Origin: Gremmenia infestans
Taxonomy: Eukaryota; Ascomycota; Leotiomycetes; Helotiales; Hamatocanthoscyphaceae
Direction: 5' to 3'
Length of the DNA: 64,000 nucleotides
NCBI GenBank assembly: GCA_032629725.1
Contig: JAFEVB010000026.1
Span: forward strand, 806,001-870,000
Position numbers and translations under genes: made by a program. Positions 51,363-62,167 of the stretch are shown in pieces. Below the pieces are notes generated by a model. That model was not told the DNA's origin. It was given only the letters and a program-made list of their open reading frames with translations, and searched no databases. Every line of letters starts with the position of its first letter. Within the stretch, counting starts at the first letter, position 1.

Positions 51363-53849
51363 TCAGCCACTTGGATCGCTCTGACTTTTATCTCTATCTT
51401 CACCAATCTCATCCTCTTCTACCGCCTCATTAGATTTTGCTTTCCGCGCATCCATTTTCATCAAATGGTACTGTTCCCATTCAGCCCGACTGATTCTTCG
51501 CGGACTCTTCACAAGCATATCTTCGCCCTTTGAGGATTTCGGGAATGCTATAACATCTTTGACACTGTCTGTGCCCCGCATGACGGCGATGAGGCGATCG
51601 AAACCGATTGCGAGGCCGGCGTGCGGTGGACAGCCTGCGCTAAGAGCTTTGAGGAGATGCGAGAAGTCTTTTATACGTAGTGGTTTCATCTGAAAATGCC
51701 ATTAGCATAAATACAACAAAAGTGACACGTTTTAGGGAAAGGGGAATTTCTACCTTCAGAACCTCCTGCATAACAAACAGCTGCATCTTTGCACTATGGA
51801 TTCTACGACTCCCACCCCCAAGCTCCACTCCATTTACAACCAAATCATAATGATCCGCCTTGGCCATCAACGGATCCGTTCGTAGCAAATCCACATCCGC
51901 AGCCGTCTTCGGCGCCGTGAAGGGGTGATGTGTAGCTGAGAAGCCGGCTGCACCGCCTTGGCCAGGATCGATACCATCCTCGAGAGTAAACATGGGGAAA
52001 TTGGTCACCCAGAGATAGTGGTGGTATATGTCAGGTTCTAGAAGTCCTTGTGCGAGTGCGGCTTTGTATATAGCGATGCGGAGTCTGCCTAAGGCTGTGG
52101 AACCGCCTGAATGCGGCATGTTCTCGCGCGCTTGAATGAGAATCAAATCGCCGTCGTCGAATTGCGTCTCGTTTTCATGAGCTTTTTTATCGTGAAATGC
52201 TTGCTGGGGAAGCTTTGAATAGAGCGCCTTCAGCTTCTCGGCGCCTTCGAAGCCGAAGGTTTGAAGACCTTCTAGTGGTCTTCGTGAATCAAATACTGCA
52301 ACTCCAGGAGCGCCGTCGAAGTTCTTGCTAAAGACCTCACCAACTGGAGTAGAGAAGAACATGGACAGAAATTTTTGTATCCTCTGAGGATGACCATTCA
52401 ACCTGATCTTGCATGCCTCAAAGATTGGGTTTTCAAGATGTGTAAGCATCTTTCCAAGTTGACTAGGGACGATGTGATCAATCCGTTGAATCTGAGAATA
52501 TTAGCAATTGCATTTATGAACAGGATACTCAACGTACCAGGCCTGGAATTCTCAGATCAGGCTTATCCGACCCATGGTAAGACATAGCTTCATCATACGT
52601 GATTCGATGGAAAGGAGTCTCAAAAAGTGGCTGAAGATGAGTGTCCGGCGCAGCGAACTTTTTATAGAGAGCCCTGATGAGTTTTTCAACCCGTGCCATA
52701 ACAACTTCGCCGTCTGCCCATGCTATCTCAAGATCGATCTAATGAAAATTCAGCATTGAACATATCACCGAATGAAGTTAATTACCTGCGTAAACTCAGG
52801 TTGTCTGTCGGCGCGAAGGTCCTCATCTCTAAAACATTTCGCAATTTGCATATATTTATGGATGCCACTAGCCATCAACATCTGTTTATACTGCTGGGGA
52901 CTCTGAGGCAAGGCATATGCAAAGCCAGGTTTTCGCGTAGGAACAAGAAACTCCCTTGCACCTTCGGGGGTAGATTTGAATAGAATAGGAGTTTCTATCT
53001 CATGAAAATCCCTCAACTCCTCCCGGACACAAGCGGCAACATTTGACCTGAACAGTAGTGCATTCTGGAGCTTGGTTTCAAAACGAATCTGTAGATGCCT
53101 GTTTTCTGGACGGTAGATATGCTCTGGACTGTAAGGTACAGTCTTGTCGAAGGTGTTTAGACATGTGATTTCTTCGATTTCGATTTCGAGCTCTTCCAAA
53201 TGAAACCATCCTTCTTCAAAGTCCAGTTCTTCCTTTTGTGCGGATGGACTTTTCGGCTTGTATTTCTTATGTACCATCCCAGTGACACTGATGGCGCTAT
53301 TGAGCCGTATAGATTGTAACTTCTTCGTCGTCTCCTCGTTCTTAGACACGATCTGGAGAAACTCGAGACCGGCCCCTCTATTTATGTGCGCAAATGTCAA
53401 GGCGCCAGATAGCCTTACTATCTTTGTAAGAAATCCGACGGTCGTTACTCGTAGTGCCATAAAATGGGAAGGTATTCGCTTCTCGAATGGAAAGGTTGGA
53501 GGAGAGACATTATCTAGATACAGGTTAACAAAAGCTCTGCAATGTATGGTCAATACACACAGCTTCCCTTGTATTCCTCCCAGAACGACTGCGTCTCCAA
53601 TGCCGCAGCATCTACCTCTTCTTGCTTCTCTGGCTTTAGGCCCCATCTCTCTTCCTCTACCTCTTTTGGCTCCGTTGGCCTTTTGCCACATCTCTCTTCC
53701 TCTGTCAGCCTACCACTAACGTGGAACCCTCTGCTGGCTGGCCATGAAGAGACCAGAGGTATGCCTGCAATCCTCCATGGCGAGGCATAGACTGCTGTCC
53801 GAGTATTGCGTATTATAATGTGCCTTGCAGCACGCAGAATAATCGTCAT
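51363..53849 (-). CDS. MSD1: Mitochondrial aspartyl-tRNA synthetase
   Basis: Five exons (53849-53561, 53513-52786, 52738-52538, 52491-51754, 51689-51363) give 760 residues. The N-terminus MTIILRAARHIIIRNTRTAV is a typical mitochondrial presequence. An OB-fold region (GFLTKIVRLSGALTFAHINR) binds the anticodon. Class II motif 2 is rebuilt over intron 2: [20 protein letters not shown]. Motif 3 lies in the last exon: GLAIGFDRLIAVMRGTDSVK, followed by DVIAFPKSSKGED. The insertion domain (FDDGDLILIQARENMPHSGG) and the ELGGGSRRIHSAKMQ segment are of the bacterial/mitochondrial AspS type. Intron 1 is only 47 bp. The enzyme charges mitochondrial tRNA-Asp. The C-terminal 40 residues are charged and fungal-specific. 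Confidence 0.93.
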
Positions 53850-55191
53850 TGCCTATTCATTGCAAGCATTGATCTCTGAAGCTCGAATAACATGATCCTC
53901 AAAAACTGATGGAGCTGTCTAAATACGGTTAGCGTGTGCTTTAGCGGCAATTGCGGGCGCTCGAACAATATATTTTTCAAAGATCAGTCTCTCCTTCCTT
54001 TCCTCTCCATCCTTCCAAGTTTTAAACATGTAAGCCCTCAACCTTCCACAAAAGACTACTCTATCACACGCAAGTTGCTAACATCTACTCCTAGATGATG
54101 AAAAGCCAGCGTGTTTAGCATGATTCAATCCCTCCTACTCGAGCTTTCGGACACTCCCTTCACCGGGCTTAAGGGTCTATCGTAAGGGTAGGTTGGGAGA
54201 ATGAAATCAGCGTTCGGCACACACTCCTTGTTAATATCGGACGCGATGAAGGCATCTCTGACACTTTAAGCTTGGAAGGCTTCGATATAGAGGGCATGTG
54301 CGAAGGGCTGGTCTATTCAATGGCTGCAGGTCCTGCACAAAGGCTTGTCAGATTGGGAAATTGAGGAGCACACAGCAAGGAGGGTTGTTTGAGTGCTTGG
54401 ATTCTTCTTTCCGGGTGAGCTCAGGGTTTGTTCTTGACTTTTGTTGTGGCGTGCTGGAGAGGGCAGGTGGGGGTTTCACGATGCAATGTTTGACAGATGG
54501 CGCTCTGGGCAGGGAAAGGATTACCGTACTTGGTCTCGGTGTTGGCTTTTGAATTCACGTTTGACGTGGATAAAGGAAGCAACACATGTCTGTATCATAA
54601 CCATAATTATAAATTTTTATTCTCCTGGTACATGCAATATCATTAATGCAGCTGGATGGCGCGTTTTGGTCTCCGCTCCGCTGACAGAAATCCCATCGTG
54701 GCTATTCATTCGCCAATCACCCGGACCCTTACAGTATTGAACCGTGCGATCTAGACAACACCGCCATCATGATCTTGGGCGCCAGCTCATTATTCTTCAC
54801 GCCCCTCCCCTCACACGTTACAATCATAATTCAGCCTTGCTCTTCCAATTTACAAAAGTGTCCCAAAATGGCTCTTTCATAAAACACATCTGCCAACTTT
54901 ACGCGGCCACGCACCCGGTATATTGGTGAGTACAGGGTTCGTCGTTAATTGTCCGGGGAGCGTCATTTCGACTGCTTAGATTGACCCCAAAGCCACGACG
55001 ACAAGTCCCTCGGCCAAACATAACCACCACTTGCGACTCTTAATTTGACAACACATACGAGCGAAGGAGAGCATCGAAACCCCATACAATCGATTACGAG
55101 ACCCCGAGCGTTGTGAAGACGTCGAGAGCCTGCCACTTCTTCCGGCTGCAGGCAGGGTGTCGCAACCCAGCTCCCGTCGCCCTGAACTGAA
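53850..55191. promoter_or_regulatory. Divergent intergenic region between MSD1 and the ANTH-domain gene
   Basis: This 1.3 kb separates two divergent starts. No intervening gene is supported; frames at 54298-54929 have no protein character. CT-rich leader sequences lie on both sides. Confidence 0.5.
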
Positions 55192-57436
55192 ATGGCGAGT
55201 TCATTCGAGAAGTCAGTGAAGGGGGCGACCAAGATCAAGGTGAGAGAGACTTTGACTTATGATTCCAAACTATCCTGCCGTTATTCTGCATATACTAAAT
55301 TGTCCTTCCACAGGCCGCCCCGCCAAAATCGAAGTATGGTTCCCTCCGCAAGCCTAGGGAAATAGAAACTGATCATGGTCCCGCATAGATACATCGAGCA
55401 TATTCTAATAGCGACGCATTCGGGAGAAGCAGGTGTTGCAGAGGTATTCAGGGCGTTATCAAACCGACTACGCGATTCAACATGGACGGTCGTATTCAAG
55501 AGCTTGATCACAGTGCACCTGATGATTAGAGAGGGATCGCCGGATGTGACATTGGCATACCTGGCAAGACACAGACAAATGCTGGCTATAAGCAGCTTTT
55601 CCGATGGTGCGTATACCAAAGCTGGCAGAGAGAGGGAAAGATCTTGCGAAATGCAGCAGCCCTCACAGGCAATGTCTTAGGCTGTGCTAACAGAGGATGC
55701 AAAGTCCAAACCCAGGGCCGGAATATTCGGCATTATACCAATTACCTGAGCGAAAGAGCAAGAGCATACCGGGATACGAAGTGCGATTTTGTGCGTAGTG
55801 CAGAAAGGCGACTGGAAAAGATGAGTGTTGATAAGGGACTCCTCCGAGAGACAGAGGCTGTTCAACACCAAATCACTTCTTTACTGAAATGTGATGTGAG
55901 CAAATATTTATGTATTTCATGGCACGTACTGATAGCGCTAGGTCTTGGACAATGAGCCGGAGAACGAGATCACAATTACGGTCTTTAGAATGCTGGTATT
56001 GGATCTTTTGGCCATGTTCCATGTCATGAACCAAGCCATGATTAATATCCTTGGTATGCACTAGTGAAACACTTACATGGGAATCTTCTAACCCAATTCT
56101 AGGACACTTCTTTGAAATGTCAAAACCTGATGCAGAACGGGCCCTGGAAATATACAAAAGCTTCGCAAAACAGACAGACTTTGTGGTCCAATATCTCAGT
56201 GTAGCTCGACAATATGAACACCAAACCCGAGTCGAGGTTCCAAAGCTAAAACACGCCCCAGTCAATCTTGGAAAGCAGCTCGAGGACTATCTTGTAGACC
56301 CAGATTTTGAGATCAACAGAAGACAGTACTTGGCAGAGCAAGAGTCAAAGGGCCGAAAGGGACCGAACGGAACCACTAAACCTTTTCTGACTGCGAAAAC
56401 TCCAGAATCGAAGGCGGCGACAGGGCGTGCATTCCCAGAGGCCGCCTCCGAGGAACCAGCCGCGAAGCCCCTACCCGCAAAAGGGCCTGACCCTGATTTG
56501 ATTGACTTCTTTGATTCTATAGAGCAGAATCAACAGCCTATGGCAACTCAGGCCGGACAACAGCAGCCTGGTCAGATTCCTCAATTCAACAATGGAGCAC
56601 CATTGCAAATGCAGCAACCGCAACAGTTCCCTCAAAATGGCTTCGCCCAACCACCAATGGACTTCCAAAATCCAAATCAGTTTCCTCCACAGCAGCAACC
56701 GTTCAATACCGGATTCGCTCCTCAGCAGCAACAACAAGTTCAGCAACCCCAACAAATGCAGCAGCCTCCACAATTTCAACAACCTCAAATGCAGCAGCCA
56801 CAACAAATTCAACCAAACTTCACAGGGGCAGGCTTCGGGGGCTACACTCCACAGCCATCTTTCCAACCTGGGGGTCTATCCTCAATACCACAAGAGTCAG
56901 CTGCATCTTTCCAACCAGGGCAACCTCAAAATCTAGGAGTTATGCAAACAGGACAACAAACCACAAACCCCTTCCGCCAATCAATGTTAATGTCCAACCC
57001 CACCGGTCTGCCCGGCCCCGCTTTCCCAGCCTCCCCCCCCATAACCTCCCCCTTGACCCGGCAATCCACAAACCCTTTCGCCAAAAGCCATACCCCGCCC
57101 GGGGGGCCACAACAACCCTTCTCGCCGCCCCCAGAACAATCATTCCAGCCGCAACCTCAGCAGCAGCCAGCTGCTCCTCTCCGACCCATGGCTACGGGTA
57201 CTAACCCCTTCGCTAAGAACATAGCCATGGGTGGTGCGCAACGCCCCCAGACAGCCGGAGGCTTAGTGCCGCAACCTACAGGCAGCACGAACCCGTTCCG
57301 CCAGAGCCAGTTTGTCAATACGGCGACGGGCACGGGGTGGCAGCATGGGCAGCAGCCTATAGGTGGGGGTTTGGATACAATAGATACTGTGCCTGTGTTT
57401 CCTCGACCGGCACAGCAGCAGGCTTGGCAGGGTTAG
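55192..57436 (+). CDS. ANTH-domain clathrin adaptor (AP180/YAP1801-type)
   Basis: Six exons (55192-55239, 55314-55333, 55389-55606, 55705-55895, 55942-56053, 56103-57436) give 640 residues. The N-terminal ANTH domain binds phosphatidylinositol-4,5-bisphosphate at the plasma membrane: SFEKSVKGATKIKAAPPKSK, YIEHILIATHSGEAGVAEVF, SFSDVQTQGRNIRHYTNYLS and GHFFEMSKPDAERALEIYKS. The C-terminal half is Gln/Pro-rich and unstructured. It carries a clathrin-box-like DPDLIDFFDSIE and four NPF motifs (NPFRQS, NPFAKS, NPFAKN, NPFRQS) that bind EH-domain proteins of the Pan1/End3 type. The protein should help form endocytic coats and recycle the v-SNARE. Exon 2 is a 20-bp micro-exon that automated predictors could miss. 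Confidence 0.93.
56540..56830 (+). repeat. Gln-rich low-complexity coding stretch in the ANTH protein
   Basis: Imperfect CAG/CAA-rich codons encode repeated QQPQQ, MQQPQ and QFPQN units. The repeat is codon-mixed, so it is not a pure microsatellite. Confidence 0.7.
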
Positions 57437-57884
57437 CGAAGTGAGGTGGTTGAGTGAGGGCATCTTTCTTCTTTTGGTTGGTAAATCACAGCATGGCGTT
57501 AAGAGAGACAGACAGACGTTGTATGAGGGAAGAAGGCATGGATGCAATGCATTGTTCTATTAAAATGAATTCATAATCCCTGCCGTTTGGTCCATAGGAA
57601 GAGAAGAGGTCGAGGGCGTGGTGACCTAGTTGAGTACCTGAGATTCCATCTATGTGGTTGGTTTTTGAAACGCCTGTCTGTGACCATGCCTAAACTCCTA
57701 ATAACCAAACAAACGCCTTGCTAAAATCTCAACTCCCATTTGAATAGAAGGGTGTCATGCTCCTGTCTCTGTGCTTTGCTTTTCGGGTCTTTTCATGCTG
57801 AGACGTTACCGTGAGGCCAAAACGCAGACGCCTCTAGTACTGGATCCTAAATGTTTCTGTTTCTGGACCCTTTGTGATGTCTCC
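57437..57884. other. Intergenic between convergent genes
   Basis: This holds the 3' flanks of the ANTH-domain gene and TFB3. No gene is seen. Confidence 0.6.
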
Positions 57885-58991
57885 TTAAAAAACATCATCG
57901 ATCTCCATTTTGATTTTATGCCCGATCTTTATTTCCCCCATAGATGCTTCGGCGGCTGCAGCAGTCCCAACTGATGGGTCCCCCTTTTGGCCTCGATCAG
58001 CTACCTCTTCCTCTATGAAGACACCCAACCCCGAGAACGCTTCAAACATAGTCCGAGCATAATATTCTTGTAGACTGTATCCACCAGCCATATGCCTCAT
58101 ATCCTTTTTAGCATTGCCCAGCCACTCATTATCATAATTCTCCTGAACCGTATATCTCGCTGGAGTAATATTCACACCTCCAAACGGATCATAAGGCTTC
58201 TCTTCCACGGGCGCAACTTTCTTCTTCAAGCCCCGGATCGTAAGCCCCGAGTTGGCACTCCCATTACTCTCCAATGCCTCCTCGGTAATATTCCTCCTGG
58301 CTGAAGATTTCTTGAGTATGACTTTCTGCGCCTGACGTGTAATAGCATTAGCATTTCCATCACTATTCGCCAACCTCTCCAGTAAATCTCTCTTCCCCTT
58401 CTCAACATCCGCCTTCTCCTCCTCCATCTCCCTCGCCACAGCCAGCCGCCTCGCCCGCGCGCCCTCCTTCTCCGCCCTCTCCCTCCTCCTCTCCCCTTCA
58501 ACCTCTTCTTTTCCCACCCTCTTATTCCCCTCAATCTCCTCACGATACGCATCGCGATACTCCCTCAACCTCTCCTCAGCGCGCGCCTTCTCCGCCGCAC
58601 TCCCCTCCACCAAATCGAATACCAGAGACTCGACCTCCTCGAGATAGTTATTCCAGTCCAGCAGCGTCTCAAACTCATCTTGGCGCCTGTTGAACACCTC
58701 GCTGACACGTTTCCGGATGTCGACTTCACGCTCCACGTGCAGATCTGTGAAGAAGGCTTTTCGGAAGCCCTTTTTGCGGAGCGTGCGTCCGCAGTGCGGC
58801 ACGGGGCAGGAGGAGGGGCCCGAGGTGAAGATACGGTCCACGCAGGTGGAGCACATTTTGTGGTAGCATTCTGGGTTGATTAGGAATTGGAGCGAGGGGT
58901 TGAGGTAGCGGTTGCTTTTGCACACGGGGCAGATGTCGTCGAGGGGGTTGGAGGAGGGGTCGGATACTGATTTGGGGGCGTTGCGGTACAT
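57885..58991 (-). CDS. TFB3: TFIIH CAK-assembly subunit TFB3 (MAT1)
   Basis: A single exon of 368 residues. The N-terminal C3HC4 RING is complete: DDICPVCKSNRYLNPSLQ, INPECYHKMCSTCVDRIF and GPSSCPVPHCGRTLRKKGF. The MAT1 domain follows (HVEREVDIRKRVSEVFNRRQ, DEFETLLDWNNYLEEVESL), then a long charged coiled coil (residues about 140-215) and the conserved C-terminus GGYSLQEYYARTMFEAFSGL that contacts Kin28/Cdk7 and cyclin. TFB3 links the CDK-activating kinase to core TFIIH for Pol II CTD phosphorylation and nucleotide excision repair. The start at 58991 (MYRNAPKS) is family-consistent; the in-frame ATG at 59282 would add 97 residues antisense to NudC exon 1 and is rejected. It shares a 219-bp divergent promoter with nudC. 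Confidence 0.93.
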   Translation of the reverse strand: MYRNAPKSVSDPSSNPLDDICPVCKSNRYLNPSLQFLINPECYHKMCSTCVDRIFTSGPSSCPVPHCGRTLRKKGFRKAFFTDLHVEREVDIRKRVSEVFNRRQDEFETLLDWNNYLEEVESLVFDLVEGSAAEKARAEERLREYRDAYREEIEGNKRVGKEEVEGERRRERAEKEGARARRLAVAREMEEEKADVEKGKRDLLERLANSDGNANAITRQAQKVILKKSSARRNITEEALESNGSANSGLTIRGLKKKVAPVEEKPYDPFGGVNITPARYTVQENYDNEWLGNAKKDMRHMAGGYSLQEYYARTMFEAFSGLGVFIEEEVADRGQKGDPSVGTAAAAEASMGEIKIGHKIKMEIDDVF

Positions 58992-59210
58992 GTTTGTTGT
59001 TGGAGGAGGAGAGTAGGGAGAAGAGGGGTTATCATGGGAGGTGAGGTTGAATGTTTGGAACTTGAAGTTTGAGGGAAGCTCGATCGAGCTCGAGACAACA
59101 AGGCTGGAGTGGAGTGGCGCTAGCTTGACAAGGCGGCAAGGCTTTGAAATAGAAACACCACTACCAGCATCAACCTGTAAATTGAACAACTTTGTGTCAA
59201 AATTACAAAC

Positions 59211-59933
59211 ATGGCAGACGTCAAAGGTAAGACTGCTTTCAGTTTCCATTACAACATCGAAGTCCTCAAGTTGCAACCCCATTTCTGATTACTGAATTAA
59301 CACTCCACAGAACCAACCCCGCAGGAGGAAGCAACATCAAAGGCAAAAGAAGCAGAAGAGCAGGCAGCGTTACCCTACAAATGGACCCAAACAATCGGTG
59401 ACCTCGACATCACCCTCGAAGTCCCCGGAAACCTCAAAGGCCGAGACCTAAAAGTCGAGATCAAGAAAAAGTCCCTGGTCCTAGGAATCAAAGGCCAAGA
59501 ACCCATCATCTCCGTACATTCCTCTCCCCCTTCTACCCCACCCCTTTCTTACACAATCCATTCTAACATTTCACTCTTCCAGGGCGACCTCCCCCATGAG
59601 ATCCACGTCGACGACTCAACCTGGACTTTAACCTCCTCGCCCTCGGGCACCAAAACCCTCGAACTGCACCTCGATAAAATCAACAAGATGGAATGGTGGG
59701 CGCACGTTATCACGTCCGCGCCCAAAATTGACATCACGAAGATCACGCCTGAAAACAGCAAGCTGGGGGACTTGGATGGGGAGACGAGGGGCATGGTCGA
59801 GAAAATGATGTATGATCAGCGGCAGAAGGAGATGGGGCAGCCGACGAGTGATGAGCAGAAGAAGGTCGATATGTTGGAGAACTTCAAGAAGCAGCATCCG
59901 GAGATGGATTTTAGTAAGGCGAAGATGAATTAG
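59211..59933 (+). CDS. nudC: Nuclear movement protein NudC (CS-domain co-chaperone)
   Basis: Three exons (59211-59226, 59311-59513, 59583-59933) give 189 residues, the length of fungal NudC. The CS/p23-like domain reads YKWTQTIGDLDITLEVP, GRDLKVEIKKKSLVLGIKG, GDLPHEIHVDDSTWTL, then KTLELHLDKINKMEWWAHVI. The C-terminal signature MVEKMMYDQRQKEMGQPTSD plus KKVDMLENFKKQHPEMDFS is diagnostic of NudC. NudC stabilises dynein/LIS1 pathway components and is required for nuclear migration in hyphae. Exon 1 contains only 16 coding bases (MADVK plus one base), so it is easily missed. Confidence 0.93.
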
Positions 59934-60362
59934 GGTGGGGGTAAGGGAGAGGGGTGGAGGTGATGCTAAGTCATTGATGCGAGAGGCTTGGGCAAAAATT
60001 GTCTTAGCACGCGGATTCAGAAAGAAAAGCTTTGCTCTTGAACCTTTTTGTCTAAGGCCAAATTAAATGTATAGGTTTTATATCCTCAAATGGTTGCTTC
60101 AGCTAAGTGCGGCGATGGATATGTAGCTCCCAAGCTCTCCAAAATGAACGCATAAGATCACAAACTTTTCTTTTCATAAACCATATTTGCTTACATTTAG
60201 CCCCAGCGCGGATGAAAAACATTTTGATCTTGCCCATGTCTCTGGGCTTTTATATTGTACACATCCGTTTCACTTATACACGCCCCTCATAATTTTGTTA
60301 GCACCATTTGCTCACTTTGATGTATTCATCCTCTATCCATTCTCTTCGCGGCATCTCTCCCT
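59934..60362. other. Intergenic between convergent genes
   Basis: AT-rich 3' flanks of nudC and SWP1. The 60-codon frames here have no protein character. Confidence 0.55.
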
Positions 60363-61424
60363 TTACCGCTGACCGGCAAGACGACGCCCCTGCACCTCAC
60401 CCAAAGCCTTGCTCCCGCTCAAAAACGCTACCAAGCCCACAACTCCAGCAACAGGCAGCATCGTGAACAAACTCCACTTATAGTAGTACAGGAAGAAGAT
60501 GCCTTCCATGGATACGATCGAGCCGAAGAACAAAGTGTGCGAGATGGGCGCGGAAGAAGTGGCTGCGCCCAGGTGAGAGAGGTTGGCACCGAGGTATGAC
60601 CACTATATCACCTATTAGCATAGATCTGGGAGAGCCGCGGAATAGGGAGGACTTACAACTCCAAGAAGTACTGGTACAGTAGCCAAAACAGCGCCCGTGA
60701 AGAACAGCGAGATGATCAATGGACCGCTCTTAGGGTCCGCTTTGAAGATATGGTTGATCTCAGGCAGCTTTCCGTATCTCAATGGCTTCTCGTAGCTCGG
60801 GAGAGGGGTGTTGGCGTCGACGCTAACATCAAGGTTGAAGACATGGCTTCCGAATGACTTGGAGGCGCCAAAAGACCCGAGGAGGAGCGTTGCGCGGAGA
60901 GGAGACTTGGAGGTGAGGAGTTGGACGGGGATGTCCTTTTGTGTCTATCCCAACTGTTAGCTCTGCGCCAATGTATTGGAGTATGCAATACGCACGAAAT
61001 CTACTTTGCCCTTGCCAGACTCCTTCATGGAGAAAGCAAATGTAGTTTCCAGGCCAGTATCTGGGTCTTGGAGGAGTAGGAAAGCTTGGTGTGGTCGTTT
61101 GGGCGTGCTGTCTTCTTTGGCCGTTAGGAGGATCTTGAGGGTATCGTCTATGCCGACTTTCACATCTTTGGAAAGAGGAACATGGTCGGAAAGTCTATAT
61201 CAATGGAACTGTCAGCATTGGTCCTAGGAATTGCAAGCAACAATTGCTACTGTCTGCCAATTCATGCGGGGAGTTATAACGTACTTGTCCTTAAATGCTG
61301 TTGATCCAGCTTTCTTGGAAGTAACTGAGACGACAGCATCGTCGAAATTCCATGATGAAGCTGCGCTGACCACGTTTGCACTCAGTAGCAGGGCAGAGGG
61401 AAGTAATGAGCGTAGGAATTTCAT
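60363..61424 (-). CDS. SWP1: Oligosaccharyltransferase subunit Swp1 / ribophorin II
   Basis: Four exons (61424-61285, 61194-60996, 60944-60657, 60602-60363) give 288 residues. A cleavable signal peptide (MKFLRSLLPSALLLSANVVS, Ala at about 22) is followed by a lumenal beta-rich domain (PHQAFLLLQDPDTGLETTFA, LLLGSFGASKSFGSHVFNL). The C-terminus has three membrane helices: GPLIISLFFTGAVLATVPVLL, TLFFGSIVSMEGIFFLYYY and LFTMLPVAGVVGLVAFLSG. This is the Swp1/ribophorin II pattern of the ER oligosaccharyltransferase, which transfers the lipid-linked glycan to Asn-X-Ser/Thr. The ATG at 61511 would place 29 hydrophilic residues before the signal peptide and is rejected. Confidence 0.9.
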
Positions 61425-62167
61425 GGCTGGTGATAGTGTTCTGTGATGCGGAAGTTCGTGGAGCTTGAAGCCGCGTATAGTTTTAGGACACCTTTGACCC
61501 CAGATTGCCATCTTGGTAGCTATGTCTCACCATACTTCCAAATCGCTATCGCTTACACCCCCTTAGAATAACCCCTATACTAGACGAGCAATATGTTTTT
61601 GGAACTTTGGCCTCGAGATATTTTATCATGGCACGTGATAGACGATTATTTGTTCGTTCTTATCGTGAGTTTGTTCATTCTGTAAACATGTATCCAAATG
61701 ACTATACGAGGCTCTACTCAGCTTTAGCTTCCAGAACATTGGGATCGATTTGAGACTCTTGAGCGCCATATGCTCAGAAGCATAGAGCTCTCAGATGTAT
61801 AGTTAGCTTGTTATACTACCAACACTTGAGATGTCTTAAGATTGACAAACTCCACGAAACAGAAACAGAAATAGAAATATTATCAGAATTGCCCCTCACT
61901 GTCACGTGCAGTCCATTCTTTCCATCGGCCAACGCCGCTCGGAAATCGACGAGTTTCCTCTTCCTCTCCAAGCCACCCGCTTGATTCGCCGCTACAAAGC
62001 TCTACTAAGCTATCAAGCGTATCGACTCTCCGGCCGGAAGTCAGAGCTATCAAGATATCGGTAGGCGCCGTTTGGATGTAAGAAAGCTATAAAGAGGCAA
62101 CTTTGCCCCCCTCCATTTGACACTTGCCTAAACCTCACATTACCAGCTAAACAGACCAACTCTCACA
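61425..62167. promoter_or_regulatory. Divergent promoter region between SWP1 and xanA
   Basis: This 743 bp separates two divergent starts. It contains the CGG-N6-CCG element at 62059-62070, GATA sequences (for example 61637-61640 and 62054-62057 in AAGATATCGG), and TATA-like GCTATAAAGAGG near 62086-62097, about 75 bp upstream of the xanA ATG. Confidence 0.55.
62058..62071. promoter_or_regulatory. Candidate UaY/Ppr1-type site (TCGG-N6-CCGT) upstream of xanA
   Basis: TCGGTAGGCGCCGT contains a perfect CGG-N6-CCG inverted pair about 100 bp before the xanA start. The Aspergillus purine regulator UaY recognises TCGG-N6-CCGA, so seven of eight specified bases match. UaY controls purine catabolism genes, including xanA in Aspergillus. 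A GATA sequence, the core bound by AreA-type nitrogen regulators, overlaps just upstream. Confidence 0.5.

Noticed and set aside
58992..59282. N-terminal extension of TFB3 from an ATG at 59282
   Set aside because: It overlaps the divergent promoter and antisense of nudC exon 1, lacks family similarity, and MAT1 proteins begin just before the RING.
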